The position numbers and the translations under genes are program-made. From Paenibacillus cymbidii (GTDB lineage: Bacteria > Bacillota > Bacilli > Paenibacillales > NBRC-103111), in assembly GCF_004764705.1 (NCBI RefSeq), contig NZ_SHLX01000006.1:62001-126000 (forward strand): a DNA stretch of 64,000 nucleotides, in the 5' to 3' direction. The notes under the pieces are model-generated. The model had not been told where the DNA came from and searched no databases. It saw only the letters and a program-made list of their open reading frames with translations. The first letter of the stretch is position 1, and each line of letters opens with the position of its first letter. This document shows, piece by piece, positions 7,886 through 17,443 of the stretch.

Positions 7886-8866
7886 TTACTTCCCCGCCAA
7901 CAGCGCCTGCGCCAAAATAATTTCGGCGACCTCCATCGTCTTCAAGGCGTCGCCAAAATGAGACTCGGGCAGCCGGCCCTCCTTGCAGCAGTCGACGAAT
8001 TCGCGGCACTTGGCCAGCACGCCGGTGTACGCATACGGTTCGTCGCTGCCCGCCGCCTGCTTCGTATCGAACGCCACGCCTTTGGTGTCGCCGTCCGCAT
8101 ACAAATAACCTTTGCTCTCGTGCTCCGCCTCGGCGCAAATATTCGGCGCGTGCATCTCCACCTGAAAAATTCTTCTGCCGCTGGACCAACTGTTGAGCAA
8201 ATACCCGGTCGCGCCGTTATCGAAATGCAGCGTCGCCGAGATGAAATTGATGTCCGGCGTCAGCACCCGTTTCACATGGCTGTCCACACGGGCGACTTCG
8301 CCGCCGCAAATCCAGCGCAACGTATCGATCGCATGCACACAATCGTCCATCATATGGTCGCGCATTCCGAGGAACGGCCGCACTTCCGACTTGTAAAATT
8401 TGCACACCGCATGGACGATCGGGCCGCGCTTCAGGCATTCCTCCCGCAGTTGAACCACAAGCGGCGTAATCCGGCGCTGGAAGCTCACTTGCGTAATGCA
8501 GTTGCCCGCTTGCGCCACATGGGCGAGCGCCCGCGCCTGATGCATGTTCAGCCCCAGCGGCTTCTCGATATACAGCGGAAGGCCGCGCTCCAGGCACCAC
8601 ATCCAGACGTCGTACAGATGATGCGGCTGGCCGATCGCAAAAACGGCGTCGGGCTCGACCTCCGCGATCATCCGCCGATAATCCGCCCCCGAATCGCCAT
8701 ACCGCCGCTCGATCCCGAATCGGTCGGCGGCGATCTGCCGCATCGACGGATCGATATCGCAGATGGCCGCAAGCTCCACATCGCCAAGCGCGGCAAGCGC
8801 CGGATAAATGACGTTGCGCGCCCGCTCCCCCGCGCCGATCAGCGCCGCTTTGAACGTTTGCCCCAT
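7886..8866 (-). CDS. Gfo/Idh/MocA-family oxidoreductase
   Basis: A 326-residue NAD(P)-dependent dehydrogenase. The N-terminal Rossmann fold begins with ALIGAGERARN, and the family motif IEKPLGLN (near residue 100) marks the nucleotide/substrate junction. A C-terminal alpha/beta domain includes the HMMDDCVHAIDTLRWI segment, whose histidine fits the usual catalytic region. Members oxidise, reduce or epimerise sugars and inositols; the exact substrate is unknown. There is no signal peptide, so it acts in the cytoplasm. It follows the sulfatase gene by about 40 bp in the minus-strand operon and probably processes a sugar released from the imported glycan. Confidence 0.88.
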   Translation of the reverse strand: MGQTFKAALIGAGERARNVIYPALAALGDVELAAICDIDPSMRQIAADRFGIERRYGDSGADYRRMIAEVEPDAVFAIGQPHHLYDVWMWCLERGLPLYIEKPLGLNMHQARALAHVAQAGNCITQVSFQRRITPLVVQLREECLKRGPIVHAVCKFYKSEVRPFLGMRDHMMDDCVHAIDTLRWICGGEVARVDSHVKRVLTPDINFISATLHFDNGATGYLLNSWSSGRRIFQVEMHAPNICAEAEHESKGYLYADGDTKGVAFDTKQAAGSDEPYAYTGVLAKCREFVDCCKEGRLPESHFGDALKTMEVAEIILAQALLAGK

Positions 8867-8905
8867 TTTGCCTTCCCGTCCTCTCTCGTCATGTTCTGTA
8901 GGTTG

Positions 8906-10273
8906 TCATATGGAATCCGCCGATTCGGGCGCATAAGCCGGATTCCATTCCGTCGGCACAGGCGCATGCACGGCTTCGCGCCAACGCTGCATCCGTTCGT
9001 GCAGCTCCCGCGCAAGATCAGGCAGCTCCCCGGCAAGATTGTGCCGTTCGCCGATGTCGTCCGTCAGCCGGTACAGCTCCAGGCAACCCGTTTCGAACCA
9101 TTCGATCAATTTCCAGTCGCCGTGCCGCAGCGCCGCTCCGGGCCTCGTCCGCCAATTGCCCGCCCCGTCCTCCAGATAGACGGGGAAGTGCCAGAACAAC
9201 GTGTCCCGCGCCAACCCGCCGTTCTGCTCCAGCAGCGGCAGCAAGCTTTCCCCATCCGCGGGCGCCGCCGGCTCGCTCACTCCGGCCGCTTCGAGGATCG
9301 TCGGCAGGAAGTCGATCACCATAACGGGCGTATCGCACGTTGTCCCCGGCTCGATCCGCTGCGGCCACTTGACCGCCATCGGCACACGAATGCCTCCTTC
9401 GTACAACATCCCCTTCCCTCCGCGAAGCGGCAGTTGGGACGTCACGTCATGCGCCCCCAGGCCTTCGGCCCCATAACCGCCGAGGCCACCGTTATCGGAA
9501 ACGAGCAGCACGATCGTATGGTCCGCCAAACCAAGCTGGTCCAGCTTGCCGACAATGCGGCCGACACTGTCGTCCGTGCTTTCGATCATGGCGGCATAAA
9601 CCGGGTTATCCTGCCCCTGGCTCGCTTCTTTGCGCTCGTATTTTGCGATCATCTCCGGCTTGGCTTGCAGCGGCTTGTGCACCGCATAGTGCGCAAAGTA
9701 AAGAAAAAACGGCTGTTCGGCATGATCGTCGATAAACCGCAGCGCTTCGTTCGTCAGCCGGTCGGTCAAATATTCGTTCTCCGGGCCGTCGGGGAGCGTG
9801 GCAATATGAAATGGACTGAAATAACCGGCAGGCGGCTGCCCTTTATGAATGCCGCCGACGTTAAGGTCGAACCCTCTTCCTTCCGGCCCCGTCGCCGGCC
9901 CTTCGCCCAGATGCCATTTGCCGATATGCCCGCAGGCATACCCTGCCGCCTTCAGCCTTTCGGCGATCGTCGCATGTTCGACGCCGAGTATGCCGCGGTT
10001 CGCGGGCGGGATCAGCTTCCGCTTGTGCGCCGGTCCCCGCTCCGCGGAACCGACGGTATAAATGCCGTGGCGCGGCGAATACAGGCCGGTCATGAGCGAA
10101 GCGCGCGAGGGGGCGCAGTTCGGGCACGCATAAGCGCTGCCGAAAGTCATGCCATCAGCGGCAAGGCGGTCCATATGCGGCGTTTCGTAATACGTGCTGC
10201 CCATGAAGCCGACGTCCTTCCAGCCAAGATCGTCGATCAGCAGCATTACGATGTTCGGTTTGCGTGTATTCAC
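8906..10273 (-). CDS. type I sulfatase (arylsulfatase A-like)
   Basis: A 455-residue alkaline-phosphatase-superfamily sulfatase that hydrolyses sulfate esters. The N-terminal metal site is LLIDDLG (D14, D15), and the modification motif CAPSR starts at C53, the cysteine converted to formylglycine. Downstream signatures HIGKWHLG, SDNGG and LYEGGIRVP are typical of the arylsulfatase/N-acetylgalactosamine-sulfatase group. No signal peptide is present, so the enzyme is probably cytoplasmic. No formylglycine-generating enzyme or anSME gene is in the window, so maturation must rely on one elsewhere. It starts 3 bp after the DUF3604 gene in a tight operon. Confidence 0.93.
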   Translation of the reverse strand: MNTRKPNIVMLLIDDLGWKDVGFMGSTYYETPHMDRLAADGMTFGSAYACPNCAPSRASLMTGLYSPRHGIYTVGSAERGPAHKRKLIPPANRGILGVEHATIAERLKAAGYACGHIGKWHLGEGPATGPEGRGFDLNVGGIHKGQPPAGYFSPFHIATLPDGPENEYLTDRLTNEALRFIDDHAEQPFFLYFAHYAVHKPLQAKPEMIAKYERKEASQGQDNPVYAAMIESTDDSVGRIVGKLDQLGLADHTIVLLVSDNGGLGGYGAEGLGAHDVTSQLPLRGGKGMLYEGGIRVPMAVKWPQRIEPGTTCDTPVMVIDFLPTILEAAGVSEPAAPADGESLLPLLEQNGGLARDTLFWHFPVYLEDGAGNWRTRPGAALRHGDWKLIEWFETGCLELYRLTDDIGERHNLAGELPDLARELHERMQRWREAVHAPVPTEWNPAYAPESADSI

Positions 10274-10276
10274 GGA

Positions 10277-12118
10277 TTACTCCTCCAAGGTGGCAACGAA
10301 TATCGGACTGGCATACATGAACCCGCCATCCCGCTGCAAGGCCCGCATGTAGTAATGCGTCGAACGGTCCGCCTTGCCCAGCGGCACCCGAACGTCGACC
10401 GTCGTTCCGGAAAATGAAGACGACCACACCGTTTGCCCTTCCGATACGATATCGACCGTCTGCAGCGGCGCTTCGGCCATAATGGACAGCTGCGCGACCA
10501 GCTCCGTTCCCGCGGCAACCGCCAGTTCGCCGCCCATGAGCCTGTCGTTCAGCGCAAACCATACGATCGCCCGCGTGTCGCAAACCGCCCACGTATGCCG
10601 CTGCCACAGGCTGTCGAACACGCAGCCGCGCTCCACGCGTTCGGTCCAAACGCCGGTCATGATCACGCTCTTGCGGTCGTGGAACAGGACGCGCCCCGGC
10701 CAGCCGACATGGTTGTCGGTGCCGCCGGTAAAACCGAGCCGGTGCCCGGTGCGCAGGGCATCCTGAACGGAAGCGTTCCGGTTGTGCGACAAGCCGCGCC
10801 AGGCGTCGGTGTAATCGTTTTTTTCCTGGTTGCCGCGATTTTGCACGATTTCGACCAAACGCCGGTATTCGCGCGGCTCCGTCCAGTTGTACTGGTGCCA
10901 CATCGGCACCCCGTCTTTTTTCATCGTTGCGGTAATGTTGGTGTGATGGGGCACGGCAAGCACGCCGCGCATCGCATCCAGCCGCTTCGTCGCATCCGCA
11001 AGATTTCCGGACGGCAAGCCGGCCCGCCCGCCATGAACGGCGTCTTGCCGCGGCTCGGCGAAATAATAATTTTCGTGGCCGCGGTTCGTGGAATTTTCCC
11101 AGCCGTACAGGACGGCGAACCGATCGGCTTCGTTAAACGCGTCCACCGTCTCGGTCGTCAGCGCCCATTCCGCTTCCAGCGGGCTGTGATCGCTCGGCGC
11201 GGCAAAATCCATGTTCAATTCGTCCCGTGCCGACAGCAGCGCCGCGCTTAACGAACGTCCGCCGTCGGAGCCGACGACCGTCTCCGTATGCCAATGAATA
11301 TCGCCGAATGCAGGCACAAGCCCGCTCCTTTTGCCCGGCAGCACCGGATTGCCTTTCACCGCCAAATACTCGCCGTGGGTGGAGCCGTTGGCGATATTTT
11401 CGTCGGCGGACAGCTCATCCATTCGGATGCGAATCGTCAACCGCTCCGACGGAGCAGCCTCCGGCGCCGGAAGTTCGATCGTAGCGGCATCCGTCATCGT
11501 CAGCGAGGAACGGATGTCGCCCCACGACCACTCAACGCCAACCGGCCGGGCAAAACGGGACGGATTGCCGTACCGGTCTTCCGGCACGAGACACGTTCGT
11601 ACGGTCCCGCGGGCCGCGGACGGGGCGGGCCGCGAATAAACCGAAAACCGTTCGACGGGCCCGGCCGTCACCTTCAGCCTGCAGCCTTCTCCCTTTTCCC
11701 TGACGACAGGAAAACGTTCCGAGTCCGTCGCCGCATGGCCCGGCAGCGGTTCCCGCACCCAAACGAACAATTCCAGGTCCATGCCGGCATACATCGACGG
11801 CGTCGCCACAAGTCCGATCGCCACCGGCTGCGCTTTGACCGTCATCTCCAGCAATCTTGCCTTGAAGACGATATGCTGCTTGCGGTTCAGCAGCGGGTCC
11901 GGCGCGTCCCGGCTGACGGCCGGGCTGAACAACGCCTCCACCCCCGCCATCTCCATCCGGTGGATGGTCCATTCGTACTTTTGCCGGAACAGGCCGGCGC
12001 GGATTTCCACTTCGGTGCCGGGAAGATAGTTGTTCTCCGGCAGCCATGTCAACTCGTAAGCAAACTGCCGATGGGACGAACAATGAGCTTGCTGCTGCCT
12101 GCCGATGATGAGCGCCAT
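10277..12118 (-). CDS. DUF3604 / PHP-type metal-dependent protein
   Basis: A 613-residue protein of the DUF3604 type. A beta-rich N-terminal half of about 265 residues precedes a PHP-like metallohydrolase core with the motifs GDIHWHTE, APSDHSPLE, VPHHTN and TGGTDNH, which supply histidines and aspartates for a multinuclear metal site. A C-terminal beta domain follows. DUF3604 proteins are largely uncharacterised. Placement between two sulfatase genes, 3 bp from one and about 20 bp from the other, suggests a role in sulfated-glycan breakdown such as ester or phosphate hydrolysis. No signal peptide is seen. AGGAGG precedes ATG at 12118. Confidence 0.82.
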   Translation of the reverse strand: MALIIGRQQQAHCSSHRQFAYELTWLPENNYLPGTEVEIRAGLFRQKYEWTIHRMEMAGVEALFSPAVSRDAPDPLLNRKQHIVFKARLLEMTVKAQPVAIGLVATPSMYAGMDLELFVWVREPLPGHAATDSERFPVVREKGEGCRLKVTAGPVERFSVYSRPAPSAARGTVRTCLVPEDRYGNPSRFARPVGVEWSWGDIRSSLTMTDAATIELPAPEAAPSERLTIRIRMDELSADENIANGSTHGEYLAVKGNPVLPGKRSGLVPAFGDIHWHTETVVGSDGGRSLSAALLSARDELNMDFAAPSDHSPLEAEWALTTETVDAFNEADRFAVLYGWENSTNRGHENYYFAEPRQDAVHGGRAGLPSGNLADATKRLDAMRGVLAVPHHTNITATMKKDGVPMWHQYNWTEPREYRRLVEIVQNRGNQEKNDYTDAWRGLSHNRNASVQDALRTGHRLGFTGGTDNHVGWPGRVLFHDRKSVIMTGVWTERVERGCVFDSLWQRHTWAVCDTRAIVWFALNDRLMGGELAVAAGTELVAQLSIMAEAPLQTVDIVSEGQTVWSSSFSGTTVDVRVPLGKADRSTHYYMRALQRDGGFMYASPIFVATLEE

Positions 12119-12138
12119 TTTATCCTCCTGCCGGTTCG

Positions 12139-13635
12139 TTACGTATACAAATGTTCGATTTCGTCCCAGCTCCGGCGGCCGGTGTGCAGCAGCCGGGTCA
12201 TCGCATTGCGGGTGCCGTGGCTGACTTTCCCGCTGATTTCCTTGTCCGACTTCGCCCGGTATTGGGCGATATGATCGACGATCTGCTCCGTCAGCGAAAG
12301 CCTGATTGCCGCGTAAGCCGGGTCGTCGTAACGGTTATCCAGCTCGTGCGGGTCGGTTTCGTGATCGTACAGTTCGCCTTCGCCCCGTCCGTAATACACG
12401 AGCCGGTAACGGTCGGTGCGGATCGCGTTGACCCGCCGCTCGTAACGGGCGACCGACCATTCGCAGACGGTTGCCGGCTTTCCCGGCAGCTCGCCCGCCA
12501 CGACCGGCTTCAGGCTTCTGCCTTCCACGCCTTGCGGAATCGTGCAATCGCACAGCTCGCACAGTGTCGGGAACATATCGACGCTTTCCATAATGCCGTC
12601 CATGACGCGCCCGGCCGGTCCGCCCGGAAATTTCAGCAGGAACGGAATGCGGTGAATCGATTCGTAGATGCCGATGTTCTTGTTCACCAGGCCGTGATCG
12701 CCGGCAAAATCGCCATGATCCGCCGTAAAAACGATCACGGTGTTGTCGTATTCGCCGGTTTCCCGCAAATACTCGAATACGCGGCCGATCTGCCCGTCGA
12801 TTCGTGTGATCAGGCTGTAGTAGAAAGCGAGCTGGCGCCGCAAATCCGCTTCATCCTCCGGCACATACGGGAAACCGCCGACCGTGCCGGCCAACGCCTT
12901 CATCTTCTCCGGTTTGCCGGCGAATCGACGCTCGAACAGGTCGACGAAACCCGGCGGCAGCTCGATCGACACGGGATCGTACAACAAACCGCCGTCGAAC
13001 GGAACGGTATACGGCTCGTGCGGCCGCTGGAAGCTCAGGTGCAGGAAAAACGGCCGCCGTCCGTCCCTGGTTTGCAGGAAATGCAGCGCTTCGTCGCCGG
13101 TCCACGTCTCCAGCGAATGCCGCTCCGGAATTAGCGATTCGAACGCCCGGATATTGCTGCCCGGATGCTCCTTCTTCAGCGTCCCGAGATCGTACAGATG
13201 GGCCAATCCGTGTTCGTGCAAATAACGAAAGTAGGGATTGGCGAGCGGGTCGTTGCGGTCGCAATCGCACAGGTCGCAATAGCGCAAGTATTCGAAGCCT
13301 TCCGCATCCCACGCGCCGATCATATGCGACTTGCCGACCAGCGCGGTCTGGTAGCCGGTGCGGCGGAACACGGCCGACAGCGTATGCTCGTTGCGGTCGT
13401 TCATCGCGAAGACGTCGTTGCCGATGACGCCGTGGGTGTGCGGGTATTGGCCGGTAATAAACGTGGCGCGCGACGGCGCGCAGACCGGATTGTTGCAATA
13501 AGCCTGCTTGAACCGGACCCCTTCCGCTGCCAACCGATCCAGATGCGGCGTCCGCACCTGTTCGCGAACGATCCCGAGACAATCGGCGTGAAACTGATCG
13601 GCCATGATGTAGAGCACGTTCGGTCGTTTGTCCAA
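12139..13635 (-). CDS. type I sulfatase, second copy of a different subfamily
   Basis: A 498-residue sulfatase. It has MADQFHADCLG at the metal site (D13), CAPSR at 52-56 with C52 as the formylglycine precursor, GKSHMIGAW, and FTADHGDFAGDHGL, a set resembling the choline/heparan/iduronate sulfatase branch. It differs clearly from the sulfatase at 8906-10273, so the two probably remove sulfate from different positions. The start is TTG at 13635 with AAAGGA about 9 bases upstream. There is no signal peptide. It follows the binding-protein gene by about 30 bp in the operon. Confidence 0.92.
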   Translation of the reverse strand: MDKRPNVLYIMADQFHADCLGIVREQVRTPHLDRLAAEGVRFKQAYCNNPVCAPSRATFITGQYPHTHGVIGNDVFAMNDRNEHTLSAVFRRTGYQTALVGKSHMIGAWDAEGFEYLRYCDLCDCDRNDPLANPYFRYLHEHGLAHLYDLGTLKKEHPGSNIRAFESLIPERHSLETWTGDEALHFLQTRDGRRPFFLHLSFQRPHEPYTVPFDGGLLYDPVSIELPPGFVDLFERRFAGKPEKMKALAGTVGGFPYVPEDEADLRRQLAFYYSLITRIDGQIGRVFEYLRETGEYDNTVIVFTADHGDFAGDHGLVNKNIGIYESIHRIPFLLKFPGGPAGRVMDGIMESVDMFPTLCELCDCTIPQGVEGRSLKPVVAGELPGKPATVCEWSVARYERRVNAIRTDRYRLVYYGRGEGELYDHETDPHELDNRYDDPAYAAIRLSLTEQIVDHIAQYRAKSDKEISGKVSHGTRNAMTRLLHTGRRSWDEIEHLYT

Positions 13636-13668
13636 AACCTCTCGTCCTTTCTATTTGCCTTATCCCGC

Positions 13669-15327
13669 CTACTTCAGCAAACCGACCGCCTGCAAATCTT
13701 TTTTCCGCTGCTCCATCACCTGATTGTATTTGTACGTCGTCTTCAGCGTGTTCACGTAAGTATCCCACTGGTCGAAGCCGATCTTGCCGTAAATGAACTT
13801 GAGCTCCATCTCCTGAATGTACGTTTCGCCGTCGAACACGAACGGCAGCTCGTTGTAATAGTTGTCCGCAATGACATTGCCTTTGCTGTTGTCGGCGTAC
13901 ACCTGTTTCATGGCCGCCAGATCCTGATCCGTGAACGTATTCTTGTAGAAATCCATATCCGGCTTGATTCCCGCCATCTGCAAGGAGGAGAAGTAAGCGG
14001 CCGAATCGCCCGCAAAGGCAGGCAGCAAAGTGATTTTGCCGTTGGCCGCGTTATAGTGCGTGCCTTCGATGCCGTAGGTGATCATTTTTCCGCCGAGCTT
14101 CGGGTTCGGCCGCGTATCCGTATAATCGATCAGTTGGATGATGCGGCTGGCCAGCCCGGGGTCCTTGAGCGCGTTTTTCGTGATCGCCACGTTCAGGCTG
14201 GAGGAGGAAGCGTCGGCATCGTTGCCGAACAGGCCGGTCGGCCCTTTGACCGGAGGCAGGTACACCCATTCCGCTTTCGGATTCGCTTCCTTGATCTGCT
14301 GCAGCAATTTGGGAGTGCCGCCGATCATCCAGTTTTGCGGATTGGCGATGGCGGCCACGCCGAACTGCCCGGCGACCATTTTTTTCTGGAATATCGGGTT
14401 CGTGTTGGTCAAAATATCCGGATCGACCGCCTTTGCGGCCGTCAGCTTGTTCAAGTACAGCAAATAATTTTTGAATTCGTCGGAGATGGCGCCGAAATGC
14501 AGTTCTCCCTTGGAGTCGATCCAGTCTTCCGGCATTCCCGACTTGATCGCGCCGATCTGCGGCATGCCGAACGCGTTCGCGAACATCCCCTGCATCGTTG
14601 TGTTCAACCCTCCCGAGCTGTAGCCGAACGTATCGTTTTTGCCGTTTCCGTCCGGATCGTTATTCGTGAAGGCAACCAGCACCTGGTACAGCTCATCCGT
14701 CGTCGTCGGCATCTTCAGGTTCAGTTTGTCCAGCCAATCCTTGCGAATATAATGGGCCGTCGCCGCGCCGCCCTGCTGCAGCAAGGGGACGCCGTAAATG
14801 TTGCCGTTGATTTTGTCGAGCGCCCATTCGTCCGCCGTACGCGACTTTTTCAGCTCGGGCACCTGGTTCAGCAGCTCGTCGAGCGGAATGATCGTGCCGT
14901 TCTGCATATACTTGACCAAATCGTCGCGGCCCACCCGGACAATGTCGGGCAAGTCGCCCGCTGCGATCCGCGTATTCAGCTTCTGGGTGTAATCCGGCAT
15001 TTGCCCGGGAGTGGTCGTCAGCTTGAAGGCGATATTCAAATCCTTTTCGAGCTGCGTCCGGATCGGGTTCTCGTCAATCAGCTTCTTGTCGGTGGCATTC
15101 ACCGAATTGAGCAGGCGGGCGTATTCGATGCTGTATTTTTTGCTCATATCGACGCTGGGCTTCGCCGACGCGGCCGGCGACTGAGAAGCGGCAGACGAGC
15201 CGGACGGACTCGGCTGGCTTGTCGCCCCCGTCTTCTCCGTGCCGGATGAACCGGATGAACACGCGGAGACGAGAAGCATGCTGGCGGCAAGCGATACTGC
15301 GGCGATCGTATTCCGTTTCGTACGCAT
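13669..15327 (-). CDS. extracellular sugar-binding lipoprotein (LplA-like)
   Basis: A solute-binding protein of about 552 residues for an ABC importer. The N-terminus MRTKRNTIAAVSLAAS leads to the lipobox LVSAC, followed by a serine-rich linker, so it is a membrane-anchored lipoprotein outside the cell. The large size and motifs such as DLPDIVRVGRDDLVKYMQNG match LplA/YtcQ-type proteins that bind oligosaccharides. ATG 15327 is chosen because AGGGGGA precedes it and the signal peptide starts there. It follows the two permease genes and precedes the sulfatases, so its ligand is probably a sulfated oligosaccharide. Confidence 0.92.
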   Translation of the reverse strand: MRTKRNTIAAVSLAASMLLVSACSSGSSGTEKTGATSQPSPSGSSAASQSPAASAKPSVDMSKKYSIEYARLLNSVNATDKKLIDENPIRTQLEKDLNIAFKLTTTPGQMPDYTQKLNTRIAAGDLPDIVRVGRDDLVKYMQNGTIIPLDELLNQVPELKKSRTADEWALDKINGNIYGVPLLQQGGAATAHYIRKDWLDKLNLKMPTTTDELYQVLVAFTNNDPDGNGKNDTFGYSSGGLNTTMQGMFANAFGMPQIGAIKSGMPEDWIDSKGELHFGAISDEFKNYLLYLNKLTAAKAVDPDILTNTNPIFQKKMVAGQFGVAAIANPQNWMIGGTPKLLQQIKEANPKAEWVYLPPVKGPTGLFGNDADASSSSLNVAITKNALKDPGLASRIIQLIDYTDTRPNPKLGGKMITYGIEGTHYNAANGKITLLPAFAGDSAAYFSSLQMAGIKPDMDFYKNTFTDQDLAAMKQVYADNSKGNVIADNYYNELPFVFDGETYIQEMELKFIYGKIGFDQWDTYVNTLKTTYKYNQVMEQRKKDLQAVGLLK

Positions 15328-15430
15328 ATGGATTCCCCCTGGAATTGGTTTGAAGCTACCCCTAGTGTAAAATGTCACCCGGCACAATTCGATTCAATAT
15401 CTGTCAATTTCATTCCCTATTCCAAGTTCT

Positions 15431-16297
15431 TCAACCTTTTACCGCCCCGAGCGTCGCTCCTTTCATAAAATATTTTTGCACGAACGGATACGCCAGCACG
15501 ATCGGAAGCGTCGATACGACAACGCCCGCCATCTTCATCGTTTCTGCCGGCACCTCGTAGTCCGAGCTCATGTCCAGGACCGTCGGGTCGGGCTGCATCA
15601 GCAGCTGGCGCAGCGCAACCTGCAGCGGGTAACGTTCGGCATCGGTCAAATACAGAATCGCGTGAAAATACACATTCCAGTAGAAAACGGCGTAGAACAG
15701 GCCGATGGTGAGCAGGACGGCTACGGACAGCGGGAGCGTAATCCGCACGAAAATGCCCAGCTCGCTGCTGCCGTCGATCACCGCGGCATCCTCCAGTTCC
15801 TTCGGAAGCTGCTGGAAAAACGTTTTGAATATCAGCAGGTTGAACGGATTGATCAGTGTTGGAATAATCAACGACCACAAGGAATTCAGCAGGCCGACGT
15901 CTTTAACGACGAGATAGGTGGGAATGATGCCGCCGCTGAACAGAATCGTGAACACGACCAGAAACAGATAAACGCTTCGTCCCGGAACGCCTTGTTTGGC
16001 CAGACCGAACCCCATGACGGCGGTAACGAGCAGGCTCAGCAGCGTACCGGCGCCGGTGATAAACAACGAGTTCAGCAGCGAACGCGGAATGGCCGAGTTC
16101 GTGAACACCTGCTGGTAGGCGGCGAACGTAATCTGGCGCGGGAAGATCAGAAATCCGCCGTAACGGTCGACCACGGAAGTCGGGGTAAGCGAAACCGAAA
16201 CGATGTACAAAAAAGGAAACAACGCGCCAAGCCCGATCACCAGCAGCAGCGTGTAGTTCGCGTATTGAAACCATTTTTCCTGGCGTGAGATAATCAT
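15431..16297 (-). CDS. ABC sugar permease, YtcP/LplC type
   Basis: A permease of about 288 residues with six predicted membrane helices. The EAA-loop motif ELEDAAVIDGSSELGIFVRI is the contact site for the ATPase. It belongs to the MalG-like half of oligosaccharide importers. ATG 16297 is chosen because AAGGAG lies upstream, though the spacing is rather long; an upstream in-frame start would overlap the preceding permease gene. It pairs with the LplB-type gene immediately upstream. The operon has no ATPase gene of its own. Confidence 0.9.
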   Translation of the reverse strand: MIISRQEKWFQYANYTLLLVIGLGALFPFLYIVSVSLTPTSVVDRYGGFLIFPRQITFAAYQQVFTNSAIPRSLLNSLFITGAGTLLSLLVTAVMGFGLAKQGVPGRSVYLFLVVFTILFSGGIIPTYLVVKDVGLLNSLWSLIIPTLINPFNLLIFKTFFQQLPKELEDAAVIDGSSELGIFVRITLPLSVAVLLTIGLFYAVFYWNVYFHAILYLTDAERYPLQVALRQLLMQPDPTVLDMSSDYEVPAETMKMAGVVVSTLPIVLAYPFVQKYFMKGATLGAVKG

Positions 16298-16335
16298 CTG
16301 TCGTTCGAATCTCCTTCCGAATGGAATCGCCGCGT

Positions 16336-17271
16336 TCACCAGATGCCCGAATCGTTCCAACGGCGCGCGATCCAGTTGGCACCGATAATGAGCGCAAGCC
16401 CCACCAGCGATTTAAACACGCCGACCGCCGACGCCAGACTGTAACGGCCTTCCATAATCCCCATGCGATACGTCCACGTGTCGATAATGTCGCCCACCGC
16501 GTAAACGAGCGGGTTGTAGAACACGAGAATTTGCTCCAGACCGGCGTCCATGACATGGCCGAGCCGGATAATGAACAACAGAATAATGACCGAACCGATG
16601 CCCGGCAGCGTCACATGCCAAATTTGCCGCCGTTTGCCGGCCCCGTCGATATTCGCGGCTTCGTACAGTTCCGGATTGATCGAAGCGATCGACGCCATAT
16701 AAATGATCGTGCTCCAGCCCAAGTCCTTCCACAGGTCGGTGGACACGAGAATGGTGCGGAACCATTCTTCCGACTGCAGGAAGCCGATCGTGGAAAAGCC
16801 CAGTTGTTTGATCCATTGATTGACCAGCCCGGTGCCTTCGGACAGGAAGGCGAACGTAATCCCGTAAATGATGACCCAGGACAGGAAGTGGGGCAAATAC
16901 GTCAGCGTTTGCACCCAGCGTTTGAACCAGCTCCGCGTCACCTCGTTAAGCAGGATCGCCAGCACGATCGGCGGGAAGAACGTAAACACCAGCCGGTACA
17001 AACTGATTAACAGCGTGTTGCGAATGACGCGCGTGAAGTCCGGATTTTCGAAAAAGGTGGCAAAATGATCGAAACCGACCCACGGCCCGTGAAGGAAGGC
17101 GTTTCCGATACGATAATTTTGGAACGCGATGACGAGTCCGTACATCGGAACATATTTGAAGACGATAAAATAACACAAGCCAATCCAGATGAAGATCAGT
17201 CGCACTTTGTACCTGGCAAGCCGCTTCAGCAAGCGAACCCCTCGATTCTGCCGTGATGTGGCGCTGCGCAT
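16336..17271 (-). CDS. ABC sugar permease, LplB type
   Basis: A permease of about 311 residues, the MalF-like half of the importer. It has the LplB signatures VPMYGLVIAFQNY near the start, the EAA loop ELYEAANIDGAGKRRQIWHV, and a C-terminal VGVFKSLVGLALIIGANWIA segment. It is the first gene of the minus-strand sulfatase operon. ATG 17271 is preferred over an upstream TTG because a GGGGGT site lies 5' of it. A YesM/YesN-type pair is transcribed divergently from the other side of a roughly 170-bp control region. Confidence 0.9.
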   Translation of the reverse strand: MRSATSRQNRGVRLLKRLARYKVRLIFIWIGLCYFIVFKYVPMYGLVIAFQNYRIGNAFLHGPWVGFDHFATFFENPDFTRVIRNTLLISLYRLVFTFFPPIVLAILLNEVTRSWFKRWVQTLTYLPHFLSWVIIYGITFAFLSEGTGLVNQWIKQLGFSTIGFLQSEEWFRTILVSTDLWKDLGWSTIIYMASIASINPELYEAANIDGAGKRRQIWHVTLPGIGSVIILLFIIRLGHVMDAGLEQILVFYNPLVYAVGDIIDTWTYRMGIMEGRYSLASAVGVFKSLVGLALIIGANWIARRWNDSGIW

Positions 17272-17388
17272 CGGCGCCTTACCCCCAGTATAGGCGGTCG
17301 ACTTTGGCAAAAAAATTCATTATCTGATAAAATCCTTCGTTATCCGTTGAAATGCGTCCGGGCGGCAAGCACCGCCGCCGTTTTCCGT

Positions 17389-17394
17389 TATAAT
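17389..17394 (+). promoter_or_regulatory. candidate -10 box for the histidine kinase operon
   Basis: A perfect TATAAT at 17389-17394 lies in the divergent region between the permease operon and the yesM-like gene. No good -35 is found at 17 bp, so an activator may be needed. A GGCGG/CCGCC dyad sits about 20 bases upstream (around 17362-17377). The box overlaps the first in-frame ATG (17393), which argues that translation starts further downstream. Confidence 0.35.
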
Positions 17395-17443
17395 GGAGGT
17401 GAATCGCCAATTCGTTGCTTCGGGGGTGGCTTCCCTGTTCGTG

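Noticed and set aside
7817..10417. A plus-strand open frame of over 800 codons opposite the oxidoreductase and sulfatase genes.
   Set aside because: It is antisense to genes with clear family motifs. It has an arginine/proline-rich composition typical of shadow frames in GC-rich DNA and no recognisable domain.
13165..15249. A plus-strand open frame of nearly 700 codons opposite the binding-protein and sulfatase genes.
   Set aside because: Antisense shadow of well-supported coding sequence, with no family motif or ribosome site.
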